Counted from the stretch's first letter, positions 34,838 through 44,351 are shown. The stretch: 64,000 nt of DNA from Planococcus lenghuensis (GCF_001999905.1 NZ_CP019640.1:2150001-2214000), one strand, 5' to 3'. Translations and numbers: made by a program. The notes: generated by a model not told the origin, from the sequence alone.

Positions 34838-36322
34838 TTACTCAGGAATATGCGGCAAATCTTTCGTTTTCGGATTGTTGATGACGTGTTTATGGACGTA
34901 AGCTTCCAGTCCTTCTTCTCCATATTCACGGCCGATTCCGGATTGTTTGACACCGCCGAATTCATACCGTACATCGAGGCCTTGGATGGCGGCTGTATTG
35001 ATCATTGTTGTGCCCGCTTCAATGCGCGCTGCCACTTCCATCGCTTCCTCTTCATCACCCCAGACAGAGCTTGTCAGTCCGAAAATACTGTCGTTTGCCA
35101 GTTCAACAGCCTCATCCACGTCTTCATACGCAACAATCGGCACGGTTGGCCCGAATTGTTCTTCTTTAACGATCCGGTCGCCTTGCTTGGCACCGGTCAC
35201 AAGTGTCGGCTGCATGAAATACCCTTGTTCAAAGAGTTCAGGATCGAGTATTTTTCCGAGTTTTGTCACTTCAGCCCCATGCGACTTGGCATCATCGATC
35301 AATTCCTGGACAAAATCGACCTGTTTCTGATTATTGACCGGTCCGAGTGTTACTTCCCGGTTAAATGGATCTCCCACACGCACCCATTTATTGGCAGCTT
35401 CAATATACTTTTGTACGAACTCATCATGCATGGAACGCGGCACATAAATCCGCTTCGCAATCATACAGATTTCACCGGCTGTCAGGAAATTCGATACGAC
35501 CATGCGGCGCATTGCTTTTTCATCATTTACATCAAAGCTTGGCAACACAATTGCCGGGTCATTCCCGCCAAGTTCGAGTGTCAGCTTTTTAATCGTCGGA
35601 GCAGCAGCCGCCATGATTTTTCGTCCTGTTTCCGTTCCGCCGGTAAATGCAATTTTCATGACCTTCGGGTTCGATGTGAGTTCGATTCCGACTTCCGCTT
35701 CCCCGTTCAGCACATTAAGGACTCCCGGCGGGAATTCCTGTGCAATAATATCCAGTACAATTGTGACCGCCAGCGGTGCAAGCGGACTTGGTTTTACCAC
35801 AATGGTATTCCCTGCCAGCAGAGCAGGCGCCACTTTAATCGTTGATAACGAAATGGGATAGTTCCATGGTGCGATTGCAGATACCACACCAATCGGATCA
35901 CGCTTGATAATCGTGCGTCCGTTCTCGTCTTCTCTTACGTCATCTCCCAATACATCTTTTGCGGTTTTGCAGGCATGTTCCATCCACATGAGTGATACGA
36001 TCAGTTCACCTTCAGCATCGTAAATTGGTTTCCCATGTTCCCGGGACAGTACTTCTGTGATTTCTTTCTGCGAATCACGCAATTTCTGGATTGCACGTTC
36101 CATTCGCTCGATTCGTTCATCAAGTGTTGTCTTCCGCCATTCCTTGAATGCTTCATCTGCCGCATCAATTGCCCGGACAGCGTCCTCTTTTGTATTTAAC
36201 GGCGCATAGCCGACAATCTCTTCGGGATTTGATGGATTCTCCCGTGTGATTTTATCTTTTGTCTCCACTTTCTCGCCATTGATCAGCGCATGTACAGTTA
36301 ACGGATCTGTGGTCGTTGCCAT
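34838..36322 (-). CDS. NAD(P)-dependent aldehyde dehydrogenase (succinate-semialdehyde dehydrogenase-like)
   Basis: A 494-residue member of the aldehyde dehydrogenase superfamily. It has SAIAPWNYPISLSTIKVAPAL (cofactor binding), FTGGTETGRKIM, the general-base Glu in TLELGGNDPAIV, and the catalytic Cys in TAGEICMIAKRIYVP; the C-terminal FGGVKQSGIGREYG is intact. Overall it resembles the GabD/AldA group, but the exact aldehyde is unknown. The ATG at 36320-36322 (MATTTDPLTV) follows AAGGAAGG; the open frame to 36361 has a poorer start. It stands alone between ponA and ypoC, where B. subtilis has nothing comparable, and is bracketed by two copies of the same MITE family. Confidence 0.9.
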   Translation of the reverse strand: MATTTDPLTVHALINGEKVETKDKITRENPSNPEEIVGYAPLNTKEDAVRAIDAADEAFKEWRKTTLDERIERMERAIQKLRDSQKEITEVLSREHGKPIYDAEGELIVSLMWMEHACKTAKDVLGDDVREDENGRTIIKRDPIGVVSAIAPWNYPISLSTIKVAPALLAGNTIVVKPSPLAPLAVTIVLDIIAQEFPPGVLNVLNGEAEVGIELTSNPKVMKIAFTGGTETGRKIMAAAAPTIKKLTLELGGNDPAIVLPSFDVNDEKAMRRMVVSNFLTAGEICMIAKRIYVPRSMHDEFVQKYIEAANKWVRVGDPFNREVTLGPVNNQKQVDFVQELIDDAKSHGAEVTKLGKILDPELFEQGYFMQPTLVTGAKQGDRIVKEEQFGPTVPIVAYEDVDEAVELANDSIFGLTSSVWGDEEEAMEVAARIEAGTTMINTAAIQGLDVRYEFGGVKQSGIGREYGEEGLEAYVHKHVINNPKTKDLPHIPE

Positions 36323-36485
36323 CTCTATCCTTCCTTTCTGGTTCCACTTATTTTCTTTCATTTAAGTGATGCTTCCTCTCTTCCATTCCCGCATGTCCTG
36401 AGAAGTTAAACGTAGACTGCCTGTGCAGCTGTCAGCCGCTTGCGGAAATAAAATCAGATACAGAATAGAATGGATGATTTTTATT

Positions 36486-36574
36486 GGCTCTTCACCAAGA
36501 AATTCACTTGATTTCTTTTCGACAACAACTTGAAGCGATTTCTTTTTATCAAGTACAGACTTTGGCGGCGAGCC
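36486..36574. mobile_element. 89-bp MITE with 8-bp target duplication
   Basis: Left end GGCTCTTCACCAAGAAATTC and right end (minus strand) GGCTCGCCGCCAAAGTCTG. Both continue into ACTTGAT, making it the minimal form of the element at 34249-34671: both ends with almost no interior. It is flanked by TTTTTATT on each side (36478-36485 and 36575-36582), a perfect target duplication. The remaining 36323-36637 has no gene. Confidence 0.88.
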
Positions 36575-36622
36575 TTTTTATTTCTGTTCATAATTTGGTG
36601 GCCGACCTGCCAGACTAAAGAA

Positions 36623-36666
36623 GGGCTGTCCGAAAGGTCATGATCCATGACCTTCCGGAACAGCCC
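36623..36666 (-). terminator. Large hairpin overlapping the ypoC stop
   Basis: GGGCTGTCCGAAAGGTCATG and CATGACCTTCCGGAACAGCCC form a stem of about 20 bp around a 3-base loop. The end of ypoC, including its stop codon, is inside the stem. The tail after it on the minus strand is TTCTTTAG, so termination may be moderate; it closes the dinG-to-ypoC operon. Confidence 0.75.
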
Positions 36667-36991
36667 CTGCTCCATTTGCATTGTTTAATTGACTGCGTTT
36701 TACAGCAATTTTCTTTTTCATCTCTGAAAATAATTCATCCAATTGTCGAAACGCTGCATAATTCCCGGAATTTGCTTTTATGAAATGCAGCCGCTCTTTT
36801 CCATTAACCGGCATAAGATCATACTCCGCGCAATGCAGCAGCAGACACTCATATAAGGCTATGGCATCAGCAGCAGTGACTGCTGCCTGCCTGCTGCGCT
36901 CCCGGTGGAGTGAAATCAATTGCTCCCGGATTACTGCCCACTCAGCAAAAAAAGGCGCGATTTCATTCTCAGTCAATTTCTGTGACGGCAT
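36638..36991 (-). CDS. ypoC: YpoC family protein of unknown function
   Basis: A 117-residue helical protein beginning MPSQKLTENEIAPFFAEWAV, with LLHCAEYDLMPVNGKERLHF in the middle. Position directly after nth, convergent with recU-ponA, identifies it as the ypoC of Bacillales. I placed the start at the ATG at 36989-36991, which overlaps nth by 23 bases; the open frame runs to 37099 inside nth, but that part reads as nth shadow. The last codons and stop lie within a terminator-like hairpin. No function can be assigned. Confidence 0.75.
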   Translation of the reverse strand: MPSQKLTENEIAPFFAEWAVIREQLISLHRERSRQAAVTAADAIALYECLLLHCAEYDLMPVNGKERLHFIKANSGNYAAFRQLDELFSEMKKKIAVKRSQLNNANGAGAVPEGHGS

Positions 36992-37646
36992 GCCATTTAA
37001 CCAGTCCTTTTTTGTCCCGTTTCTGCCCTTCCCGGCACCGGTCAAACAACGGGCAAATGTGACATAACGGGCTCTGGGCTTTACAGTGGTAGCGTCCAAA
37101 GAAAATCATTTGATGATGCGCTTTTGACCATCGATCACGCGGAGTTTTCTTCATGAGGGTTTCTTCGACTTCCCGCGGCGTATCCTTCCAGCGGCAGACA
37201 CCGAGCCGTTTTGATACGCGTTCGACATGCGTATCCACAGCAAGGGCCGGCACGTCAAACGCAACGGACACGACAACGTTGGCCGTCTTGCGTCCAACAC
37301 CCGGCAGCTTCGTCAGCGTATCCCGGTCCTCCGGCACCTCCCCGCCGAATTCATCTATCAGCATCCTTGAAAGGCCCTGGATGTTTTTCGCTTTATTGCG
37401 GTACAATCCAATGGACCGGATATCCAGCTGAAGCTCTTCCACAGGCACAGCCAAGTAATCTTCCGGCGTCTTATACTTCTCGAATAATGCAGGCGTCACT
37501 TTATTGACAAGCGCATCTGTGCATTGAGCTGACAGCAGTACCGCAATCACCAGTTCAAACGGATTGCTGTGAACGAGTTCGCAATGGGCATCCGGAAACA
37601 GCTCATCCATTTCATCCAGACATGCCATCCATTCGGTTTTGTTCAT
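36969..37646 (-). CDS. nth: Endonuclease III
   Basis: DNA glycosylase/AP lyase removing oxidised pyrimidines. The 225-residue enzyme has the helix-hairpin-helix LPGVGRKTANVV with the following catalytic Asp in AVDTHVERVSKRL, and the C-terminal [4Fe-4S] ligands in C-x6-C-x2-C-x5-C form (CKAQSPLCHICPLFDRC). It lies 21 bases after dnaD and overlaps ypoC; the dnaD-nth-ypoC order is conserved in Bacillales. Confidence 0.96.
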   Translation of the reverse strand: MNKTEWMACLDEMDELFPDAHCELVHSNPFELVIAVLLSAQCTDALVNKVTPALFEKYKTPEDYLAVPVEELQLDIRSIGLYRNKAKNIQGLSRMLIDEFGGEVPEDRDTLTKLPGVGRKTANVVVSVAFDVPALAVDTHVERVSKRLGVCRWKDTPREVEETLMKKTPRDRWSKAHHQMIFFGRYHCKAQSPLCHICPLFDRCREGQKRDKKGLVKWHAVTEID

Positions 37647-37667
37647 CTCTTCACCTCACCTCGCCGC

Positions 37668-38369
37668 CTAGTTCCGATCTTCGAGCCAGTTATAGAACTC
37701 CACTTTTTTCGCATTGCCCTGAACCGGAAGCGCATGGATGTTCTTCTCCCGAAACGACAGCGTATGCTTGGAGACATCTGTTGAAGATTTTATATTTTTC
37801 TTTTTCCACTCGAACAATATCCGGTCTATGTAGCGGAGACTCATTTTCTGTGACAGTACCGCTTCTTTCAGCGCCATCCGGATTACATCCGGTGTATGGC
37901 CATCCTGGTCAATCCACATTGTAATCGTTTCCGATTCGAGCGGCGACAGGAAACGGCCGAATTCCTGTTCAAACAGCTTGAAGATTTCACCCTCCATGTT
38001 TTTTTGCTCTTCTTCTTTTCCGGCTTCTTTTTCCCGGTGCAGGAAATCCAGCAATTGATCCCACAGCGGCTGAAGACTCATCTTCTCCGTAAGAATGCCG
38101 TCTTTTTCTTCCTGTTCAATCGCCAGGAAATTCCGTTGCATGAGATTTTGCAGCATTCCGGTGATTGTGTTCTGAGCCGATTGCATGCGTCCTGAAATTT
38201 CATCAGGTGTCGGAAACGGGTTTCCCGCCTGCTGAAACGCATGAACGTGCATGAGCAGCATCGCTTCGTCATCTGAAATTTTCAGTTCCTTATAAAACTG
38301 AAAAAAAAGCTGGGAAATGTTCACATTTCCCTGCTCAATCCAGGTGCGAAGCCGGTCACGCTGTTGCAT
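37668..38369 (-). CDS. dnaD: DNA replication initiation/primosome protein DnaD
   Basis: Primosomal protein that acts with DnaA, DnaB and DnaI to load the replicative helicase at oriC and at restarted forks. The 233 residues comprise an N-terminal winged-helix oligomerisation domain (DEAMLLMHVHAFQQAGNPFP) and a C-terminal DnaD/DnaB domain with FEQEFGRFLSPLESETI, followed by the YIDRILFEWKKKNI motif. The ATG at 38367-38369 follows GGGGGAG by six bases; the frame is open upstream to 38543 but overlaps asnS antisense-free coding sequence and is rejected. Confidence 0.94.
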   Translation of the reverse strand: MQQRDRLRTWIEQGNVNISQLFFQFYKELKISDDEAMLLMHVHAFQQAGNPFPTPDEISGRMQSAQNTITGMLQNLMQRNFLAIEQEEKDGILTEKMSLQPLWDQLLDFLHREKEAGKEEEQKNMEGEIFKLFEQEFGRFLSPLESETITMWIDQDGHTPDVIRMALKEAVLSQKMSLRYIDRILFEWKKKNIKSSTDVSKHTLSFREKNIHALPVQGNAKKVEFYNWLEDRN

Positions 38370-38395
38370 ATCCGACTCCCCCTTTTCTTTCTGTA

Positions 38396-39691
38396 TTATG
38401 GATACAATCTGTTCAGCAGGCGCGGGAACGGGATGGTCTCGCGGACATGTTCCGCTCCGCTGATCCAGGCAACTGTCCGTTCCAGTCCCAAGCCAAATCC
38501 GGAATGCGGAACTGCTCCGTACTTCGATAATTCCAAGTACCATTTATATGCTTCTTCATCCAGTTTATGCTCTTCGATCCGTTTCTTCAATAGGTCGAAA
38601 TCATGAATCCGCTCAGAGCCTCCGATGATCTCGCCGTAGCCTTCCGGTGCGATCAGGTCTGCACAAAGCACGACATCATCCCGTTCCGGGTGCGGCTGCA
38701 TATAAAACGGCTTAATGCCGATTGGGTAATTCGTAATGAATACCGGCATATCGTAACTTTCTGCAATAGCGGTTTCATGCGGTGCTCCGAAATCATCACC
38801 CCATGAAATATCGTCGAATCCGTTATCATTCAGAAACTTGATCGCATCGTCATAGGAGATTCGCGGGAATGGCGCTTTGATCTTCTCAAGCTTTGTCGTG
38901 TCCCGCTCCAGCCGTTCAAGTTCCAGCGGGCAGTTTTTCAGCACGGACTGGATAACGTGCGCCACAAACTGCTCCTGCACTTCCAGGCTCTCATGGTGCT
39001 CAGTGAATGCCATTTCCGGTTCAATCATCCAGAATTCAATGAGGTGCCGCCGTGTTTTTGATTTTTCAGCCCGGAATGTCGGACCGAACGAAAATACTTT
39101 GCCAAGCGCCATAGCTGCCGCTTCCATGTACAATTGTCCGGACTGGGACAAATAGGCATCTTCTTCAAAGTATTTTGTTGCAAACAACTCGGAAGTGCCT
39201 TCAGGTGCAGACCCGGTCAAAATCGGCGGATCCACTTTAACAAACCCGTTCTCATTGAAAAACTCATAAGTCGCCCGGATAATTTCATTGCGGATTTTCA
39301 TGATGGCGTGCTGTTTACGCGAGCGGAGCCACAGGTGTCGGTTGTCCATCAGGAATTCTGTCCCGTGCTCTTTTGGTGTAATCGGAAAATCAACCGCTTC
39401 GTGGATGACTTCAATTCCGATGACAGCCAATTCATAACCGAATGAAGAACGGGTGTCTTCCTTTACTTCGCCGGTGATATACAGAGAAGTTTCCTGCGTC
39501 AATGCTTTTGCCTGCGCGAAGACTTCTTCTCCGACTTCGGCTTTCACAACAACGCCCTGTACAAATCCTGTTCCGTCCCGCAGCTGCAGAAATGCAATTT
39601 TGCCGCTTGACCGTTTGTTCGAGAGCCAAGCCCCGATTTTTACTTGTTCGCCGGCATGCGCCGGTAATTGTGCTATTGTAATTTTTTGCAT
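38396..39691 (-). CDS. asnS: Asparaginyl-tRNA synthetase
   Basis: Class IIb aminoacyl-tRNA synthetase of 431 residues. N-terminal OB-fold anticodon-binding domain ([21 protein letters not shown]), motif 2 around [15 protein letters not shown], and motif 3 [13 protein letters not shown]. The [11 protein letters not shown] segment and the short single OB domain distinguish AsnS from AspS. The ATG at 39689-39691 ([10 protein letters not shown]) follows GGAGG by 11 bases. It sits between aspB and dnaD as in B. subtilis. No T-box leader is visible. Confidence 0.96.
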   Translation of the reverse strand: MQKITIAQLPAHAGEQVKIGAWLSNKRSSGKIAFLQLRDGTGFVQGVVVKAEVGEEVFAQAKALTQETSLYITGEVKEDTRSSFGYELAVIGIEVIHEAVDFPITPKEHGTEFLMDNRHLWLRSRKQHAIMKIRNEIIRATYEFFNENGFVKVDPPILTGSAPEGTSELFATKYFEEDAYLSQSGQLYMEAAAMALGKVFSFGPTFRAEKSKTRRHLIEFWMIEPEMAFTEHHESLEVQEQFVAHVIQSVLKNCPLELERLERDTTKLEKIKAPFPRISYDDAIKFLNDNGFDDISWGDDFGAPHETAIAESYDMPVFITNYPIGIKPFYMQPHPERDDVVLCADLIAPEGYGEIIGGSERIHDFDLLKKRIEEHKLDEEAYKWYLELSKYGAVPHSGFGLGLERTVAWISGAEHVRETIPFPRLLNRLYP

Positions 39692-39721
39692 AACTTCATA
39701 ATCCTCCACATATAAAATTCA

Positions 39722-40912
39722 TCATTTCTGCCATTTTTCTTCTGTGAATTGGTGAATCCGGTTTACCGCTTCTGTCAGCTGGTCCATTGAGGTGGCATAG
39801 GATAGACGAATCGTATCCGGTGAACCGAATCCGGATCCCGGAATGACAGCAACATTCGCCTCGGTCAGCAACGCTTCAGCATACTCATCCACCGATTCGT
39901 ATCCGGTCTTTTGTGCGGCTTCTGATACGTCGGGTAACAGGTAAAAGGCGCCCTGCGGCTTTAGCAGCCGGAATCCGGGGATAGCTGCAACTTTAGGATA
40001 AATGGCTTCCAGCCGCTCTTCAAAAGCCGTCCGCATGGTTTCTACTGCATCCTGCGGACCTTCATACGCTTCAATGGCAGCATATTGGGATGTTGTGACC
40101 GGGTTGGAGGTAGAATGGCTGGCCAAATCCGTCATGGCTTTGATGACTTCCCGGTCGCCTGCAGCATAGCCGATCCGCCATCCGGTCATCGAATGGGATT
40201 TAGAGACGCCGTTGACGATAATTGTCCGGCGCTTGGCATCTTCCGACAATTCAGCAACCGACACATGCTCAACAGCGCCGTAAAGAAGTTTTTCGTAAAT
40301 TTCATCCGACACAATCCAGATATCCCGTTCCCGGCATACTTCAGCAAGTTCCTTCAGTTCCTCTTTCGTATACACCATGCCGGATGGATTGCTCGGGGAG
40401 TTCAGAATGACCGCTTTTGTCCGGTCTGTCACTGCGTTCGCCAGCTGCGCTGCAGAGATCTTGTAATCGCTGTCCGCAGTCGCTGTTATGTAAACCGGCT
40501 TTCCCCCTGCCAGTTTGACCTGTTCAGGATAACTCACCCAGTAAGGAATCGGAATGATCACTTCATCGCCTTCGTTCAGCAGCACTTGAAACAGTGTATA
40601 TAAAACATGCTTTGCGCCGATTCCGACCATGATTTCACTCGCTTCATAAGTCAGTTTCTGATCCTGTGCAAGTTTATTGATAACCGCTTTTTTCAGTGCC
40701 GGCAGTCCGCCTGACGGTGTGTATTTTGTGTGACCGGCTTCCATGGATCTTTCAGCCGCCTGCAGGATATTATCCGGTGTATTAAAATCCGGTTCTCCCG
40801 CTCCCAGGCCGATCACATCCGCTCCCTGCGCTTTCAATTCCTTCGCTTTCGCCGTAATGGCAAGCGTTGAAGATGGCGTTAATGCCTTCACGCGCTGTGC
40901 TAATTTTCCCAC
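39722..40912 (-). CDS. aspB: Aspartate aminotransferase
   Basis: PLP enzyme interconverting aspartate/2-oxoglutarate and oxaloacetate/glutamate (class I, subgroup 1-gamma like B. subtilis AspB). In 396 residues it shows the N-terminal SSTLAITAKAKELKAQG, NSPSNPSGMVYTKEEL, the PLP lysine in VNGVSKSHSMTGWRIGY, and the C-terminal IRLSYATS arginine that binds the substrate carboxylate. It is 15 bases after ypmB and 30 before asnS, so aspartate supply and asparaginyl-tRNA charging share an operon. Confidence 0.95.
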   Translation of the reverse strand: MGKLAQRVKALTPSSTLAITAKAKELKAQGADVIGLGAGEPDFNTPDNILQAAERSMEAGHTKYTPSGGLPALKKAVINKLAQDQKLTYEASEIMVGIGAKHVLYTLFQVLLNEGDEVIIPIPYWVSYPEQVKLAGGKPVYITATADSDYKISAAQLANAVTDRTKAVILNSPSNPSGMVYTKEELKELAEVCRERDIWIVSDEIYEKLLYGAVEHVSVAELSEDAKRRTIIVNGVSKSHSMTGWRIGYAAGDREVIKAMTDLASHSTSNPVTTSQYAAIEAYEGPQDAVETMRTAFEERLEAIYPKVAAIPGFRLLKPQGAFYLLPDVSEAAQKTGYESVDEYAEALLTEANVAVIPGSGFGSPDTIRLSYATSMDQLTEAVNRIHQFTEEKWQK

Positions 40913-40927
40913 TGTTGTCCGCTCCCT

Positions 40928-41407
40928 TCACAAATTCAGTATCCGTTCCCGCCATGAACCGTCTTCTGCACTGATATAAACATAATTCAAGCGACCGTCG
41001 GCTCCTTTGAATGCCACTTCCCACACCGGGCCTTCCGCACTTGGACCCAGCCGGACATGCAGCACTTCCGCCCCTTCAGCTTCCTCCAAAGCAGCAGCTT
41101 CCGCTTGCGCTGCAGTGACAGTTCCCTGAAGCGGAAAAACAGTCATTTCGCCATCTTCAGGAACAAAGACAGCCAGCCGTGCGCCATCCGGTCCCTTTCC
41201 AATAACAGTGACTGTCTGTGAACTTCCGTTATAAATCGTTGTTTCCTCAACTTCCATAAGAAGCTGCCCAGACAAGGCTTGTTCTTCAGCTGCCCGTTTT
41301 GCGTCAGTAAACGGCATAACTGCCGAGACTGCAATGACAATCCCGGCAACAGCCGCAAGCAGCAGTAAAAAGGCGCCAACGAATTTCATCCACCACGCCA
41401 TCCGCAT
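40928..41407 (-). CDS. ypmB: YpmB-like membrane-anchored protein (DUF5590)
   Basis: A 159-residue protein with one N-terminal membrane anchor (residues about 7-29, WMKFVGAFLLLLAAVAGIVI), then an extracytoplasmic part of PepSY-like character, ending WEVAFKGADGRLNYVYISAEDGS. Function unknown. I chose the ATG at 41405-41407, one base after the ypmA stop (TAGTATG), rather than the longer frame from 41485, which overlaps ypmA. Neighbours ypmA and aspB match the B. subtilis order. Confidence 0.85.
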   Translation of the reverse strand: MRMAWWMKFVGAFLLLLAAVAGIVIAVSAVMPFTDAKRAAEEQALSGQLLMEVEETTIYNGSSQTVTVIGKGPDGARLAVFVPEDGEMTVFPLQGTVTAAQAEAAALEEAEGAEVLHVRLGPSAEGPVWEVAFKGADGRLNYVYISAEDGSWRERILNL

Positions 41408-41408
41408 A

Positions 41409-41579
41409 CTACGTCCGATAAATCGTAAAAACGGCTTTTTCTTTGTCGTCTTTATCAAGGGCCAGGCCAAACATGAGATCGTCATCTTTCAATGTCCGGT
41501 TCAGCGCATCCACAACCTTGTATAAATCAGGCTGATAATCGACAGTAATTGTAGAAAGAACTTCTATTTTCGATTCCAT
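41409..41579 (-). CDS. ypmA: Small conserved protein YpmA (DUF4264)
   Basis: A 56-codon gene. It reads MESKIEVLSTITVDYQPDLY, then KVVDALNRTLKDDDLMFGLA, and ends EKAVFTIYRT. This closely fits the B. subtilis YpmA sequence as I remember it, and the position between dinG and ypmB is the same. Start ATG at 41577-41579, 21 bases after the dinG stop; AAAAGGATGG lies just upstream. Cytosolic, function unknown. Confidence 0.9.
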   Translation of the reverse strand: MESKIEVLSTITVDYQPDLYKVVDALNRTLKDDDLMFGLALDKDDKEKAVFTIYRT

Positions 41580-41600
41580 TTGTATCCATCCTTTTTCGTT

Positions 41601-44351
41601 TCATGCATTCCCATTATACCAGTCTTCAATGGAGGTGACCATCTTTTCAAGCGACACTTTTGCCACCGGCACAGGAGGCAGGGCCCGCAAAAATTCTTTT
41701 CCATACGACTTTGTTTCGATTCTTCTGTCCAGCACAATAAACAGGCCATGATCTTCACGCGAGCGAATCAGCCGGCCAAACCCTTGGCGAAGCCGGATGA
41801 CGGCTTCAGGCAGGGCATACTCCAGAAACGGATTTTTCCCTTCCGCCGAGATCCGTTCCGACCGTGCCTTGAATACCGGTTCGTCAGGTGAGGTGAATGG
41901 CAGCCGGACCACCACAACGGCCCGGAGTGCATCTCCCGGCACATCTACACCTTCCCAGAAGCTGTTTGTACCGAACAGCACTGATTTACTGAACCGTTGG
42001 AATGATTTTAACAGGCGCATCCGGCTGCCGGAAGACAGCCCTTGGGCGAACAGCATATAATCTTCCAGCAATCCGCTGTCCTGAATCAGTTCAACTGTTT
42101 TCCGCAGCATGTCCTGAGAGGTAAACAGGACAAAACAGCGACCTTCCGTCACGAGAACTGTCTGGATCACCGCATCGGCGACTGACTCGATATACTCCGC
42201 CTGCGGCACCTGCTGGATATCCGGCATGTCTTCCACGACGAATACCCGGGCACCGGCATAGAATTCAGGTTCCGGATCGAATTTGATGAGCGGCACTTCA
42301 TCGCGTATTCCAAGCTGCCGGATAATGAAGCGTTCATCGGTTGGCACTGACATCGTTCCGGACAGATGGATGACTGCTTCGTGCCGGCGAACCGGTTCAA
42401 GCACCCGGCTCACCGGCCGTGCAACGTCAAACGGCCGCTGATAGATGGCGAGACTGTTCGGAAGGCTCCGAAGGTCACCCTCCACCCAGCTGACATCATC
42501 CCGGCCTGGAAACGCGAAGATGTCGCCAAGTGCTATTGTTTCTGCAGCGATTTCTTCTGTCCAGTAACGCCAGTCATTAAGGATGGCCTGCTTCCGGACT
42601 TCCAGCTCCGTCAGCCGGTCAGCACGGCTCAGCAGTTCCCGGGAAAGATCGAGCCACTCATTCAGCAATTTCAGCAAGTGGCGCACTGCCTGCTCCTGCC
42701 GCCCGAGCGAATCCAGCAGCAGCGCCCATTTTTTCTGACGCCTGTTCGGGACCGATCGGGCAAAGCTGTCGGCCAGCCTGCTGCTGATCTCATCAAAAAG
42801 GCCGGCCGTTTTCGAATACAGAAATTCAAGCCGGCTCAGTTCCGCAGCAGAAGCAAATCGGGCTTCCGTTGCCACTTCAGAAAAATGGTAAAATAACTGC
42901 CGGTCATCCAATGTCCCAAGCTGACCAAAAATGTATTTCCAATTTGTGTACACAAACGTTTTTTCTTTTTTGGCAAGTGCTGACTGGATCATTTGATGCG
43001 CTTCATCGATAATGAGCGCTGCCTGCCGCTCCCCGAGACCGCCTCCGAGGAGGAAAGCATGATTCGTAATAATGATATGCGCCTGGTCCGCCCGCTTTCT
43101 GGCGCGCTCATAAAAGTCCAGCTTCAATTCCGGCGCTGCCGGCTTTCGGAGGTGCGAACGCCTGATTTTATCAATAACCAGCTGACCGCCCCCGGATGTG
43201 TTCAGTTCAGTCAAATCCCCTGTCTGGGTGGCCGACAGCCAGACCAGCACCTGCATCAGTGTAAAGGTTTCATCATAGGATTCGTCTTCGCTTTGCAGCT
43301 GCTCATACAACCGCATTAAATCGATGTAATGATTCATTCCTTTGATCAGCGCCAGGGAAATAGGCGCATTCAGGAATTCTGAAAGCATTTTCCCTTCATT
43401 TTGCAGCAACTGTTCCTGAAGATGCGTCGTATACGTACTGATGATCACTTGCTTTCCTTCAGTCAGCGCATATTCCGCAGCCGGCAGCAGGTAACCGATC
43501 GTCTTTCCCATACCGGTGGAAGCTTCAATTACGATTTCCTGTTTTCCATCAAGCGCCTGCTGGATGGTCTTCATCAGCCTGGCCTGATTTTCCCGGTACT
43601 CAAACCCCGGCATGATTGTCTGCAACTGCTGAACAGGTTCTGCAGCCGGCGTGTACCGATTCGGCCACACTGCTTTCATCTCCTCCGGTACTGCAATCGG
43701 GATCCCCCGAAACCGGAGTTGGTCATCCTTGCCGGCCGTGTGTTTATCCGAGATCAACTCGAACAGCAAATGTGATAAATCCGATTTCAGACTGAACGAA
43801 CGCTTATGCAGCAGCCTGAGTGTATCAGCTGGCAGACTGGCCAATTGTTTTTTGGCGCTCAGAAACAGTTCCGCTGTTGCAAGGGCATCATCATCTGCCC
43901 GATGAGCCTGCTTTAACAGGATCCCGAGTTCAGCGGCAATATCCTGAAGCTTATAGCTGTAAGCCGTCGGATAAACCAAGCGTGCAAGCTCCACCGTATC
44001 CACGACAAGCCCCTGCCATGGCATCAGTCCTGCCCGCTTCAGCTCCGCATTCAAGAAACCGAGATCAAAATCAGCGTTATGCGCAACAAAAACTGCGTCC
44101 TCCAGTCGGGCACTGACCACCTGGGCATGCTGCTCAAACGGCAGAGCGGACGCAACATCTTCATTTGTGATATTCGTCAATTCCTGGATGAATACAGGAA
44201 TGTTCTGTTCCGGATTGATGAACGCCGTGTATGTATCCGTCACGACTCCTTCTTCAATCGTCACCATCGCCAGCTGGATAATCCGACCGCCCTTTGCAGA
44301 CGAGCTGCCGGTTGTTTCCAAATCCACTACTATGTACTTCGGGGCTGACAT
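41601..44351 (-). CDS. dinG: DinG-family helicase/exonuclease
   Basis: A 916-residue fusion of an N-terminal DnaQ-like 3-prime to 5-prime exonuclease domain (VVDLETTGSS at 8-17, VAHNADFDLGFLN, HRADDDALATAELF; residues about 1-165) with an XPD/DinG-like helicase (Walker A IEASTGMGKTIGYLL, LIIDEAHQMIQ, motif VI RLRQGFGRLIRSREDHG). Gram-positive DinG of this type lacks the Fe-S cysteine set, and I see none here. In Staphylococcus and Bacillus, relatives show nuclease activity. First gene of the dinG-ypmA-ypmB-aspB-asnS-dnaD-nth-ypoC run. Confidence 0.93.
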   Translation of the reverse strand: MSAPKYIVVDLETTGSSSAKGGRIIQLAMVTIEEGVVTDTYTAFINPEQNIPVFIQELTNITNEDVASALPFEQHAQVVSARLEDAVFVAHNADFDLGFLNAELKRAGLMPWQGLVVDTVELARLVYPTAYSYKLQDIAAELGILLKQAHRADDDALATAELFLSAKKQLASLPADTLRLLHKRSFSLKSDLSHLLFELISDKHTAGKDDQLRFRGIPIAVPEEMKAVWPNRYTPAAEPVQQLQTIMPGFEYRENQARLMKTIQQALDGKQEIVIEASTGMGKTIGYLLPAAEYALTEGKQVIISTYTTHLQEQLLQNEGKMLSEFLNAPISLALIKGMNHYIDLMRLYEQLQSEDESYDETFTLMQVLVWLSATQTGDLTELNTSGGGQLVIDKIRRSHLRKPAAPELKLDFYERARKRADQAHIIITNHAFLLGGGLGERQAALIIDEAHQMIQSALAKKEKTFVYTNWKYIFGQLGTLDDRQLFYHFSEVATEARFASAAELSRLEFLYSKTAGLFDEISSRLADSFARSVPNRRQKKWALLLDSLGRQEQAVRHLLKLLNEWLDLSRELLSRADRLTELEVRKQAILNDWRYWTEEIAAETIALGDIFAFPGRDDVSWVEGDLRSLPNSLAIYQRPFDVARPVSRVLEPVRRHEAVIHLSGTMSVPTDERFIIRQLGIRDEVPLIKFDPEPEFYAGARVFVVEDMPDIQQVPQAEYIESVADAVIQTVLVTEGRCFVLFTSQDMLRKTVELIQDSGLLEDYMLFAQGLSSGSRMRLLKSFQRFSKSVLFGTNSFWEGVDVPGDALRAVVVVRLPFTSPDEPVFKARSERISAEGKNPFLEYALPEAVIRLRQGFGRLIRSREDHGLFIVLDRRIETKSYGKEFLRALPPVPVAKVSLEKMVTSIEDWYNGNA

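Noticed and set aside
34850-35845. 331-codon plus-strand open frame
   Set aside because: Antisense shadow of the aldehyde dehydrogenase gene, which has full family motifs.
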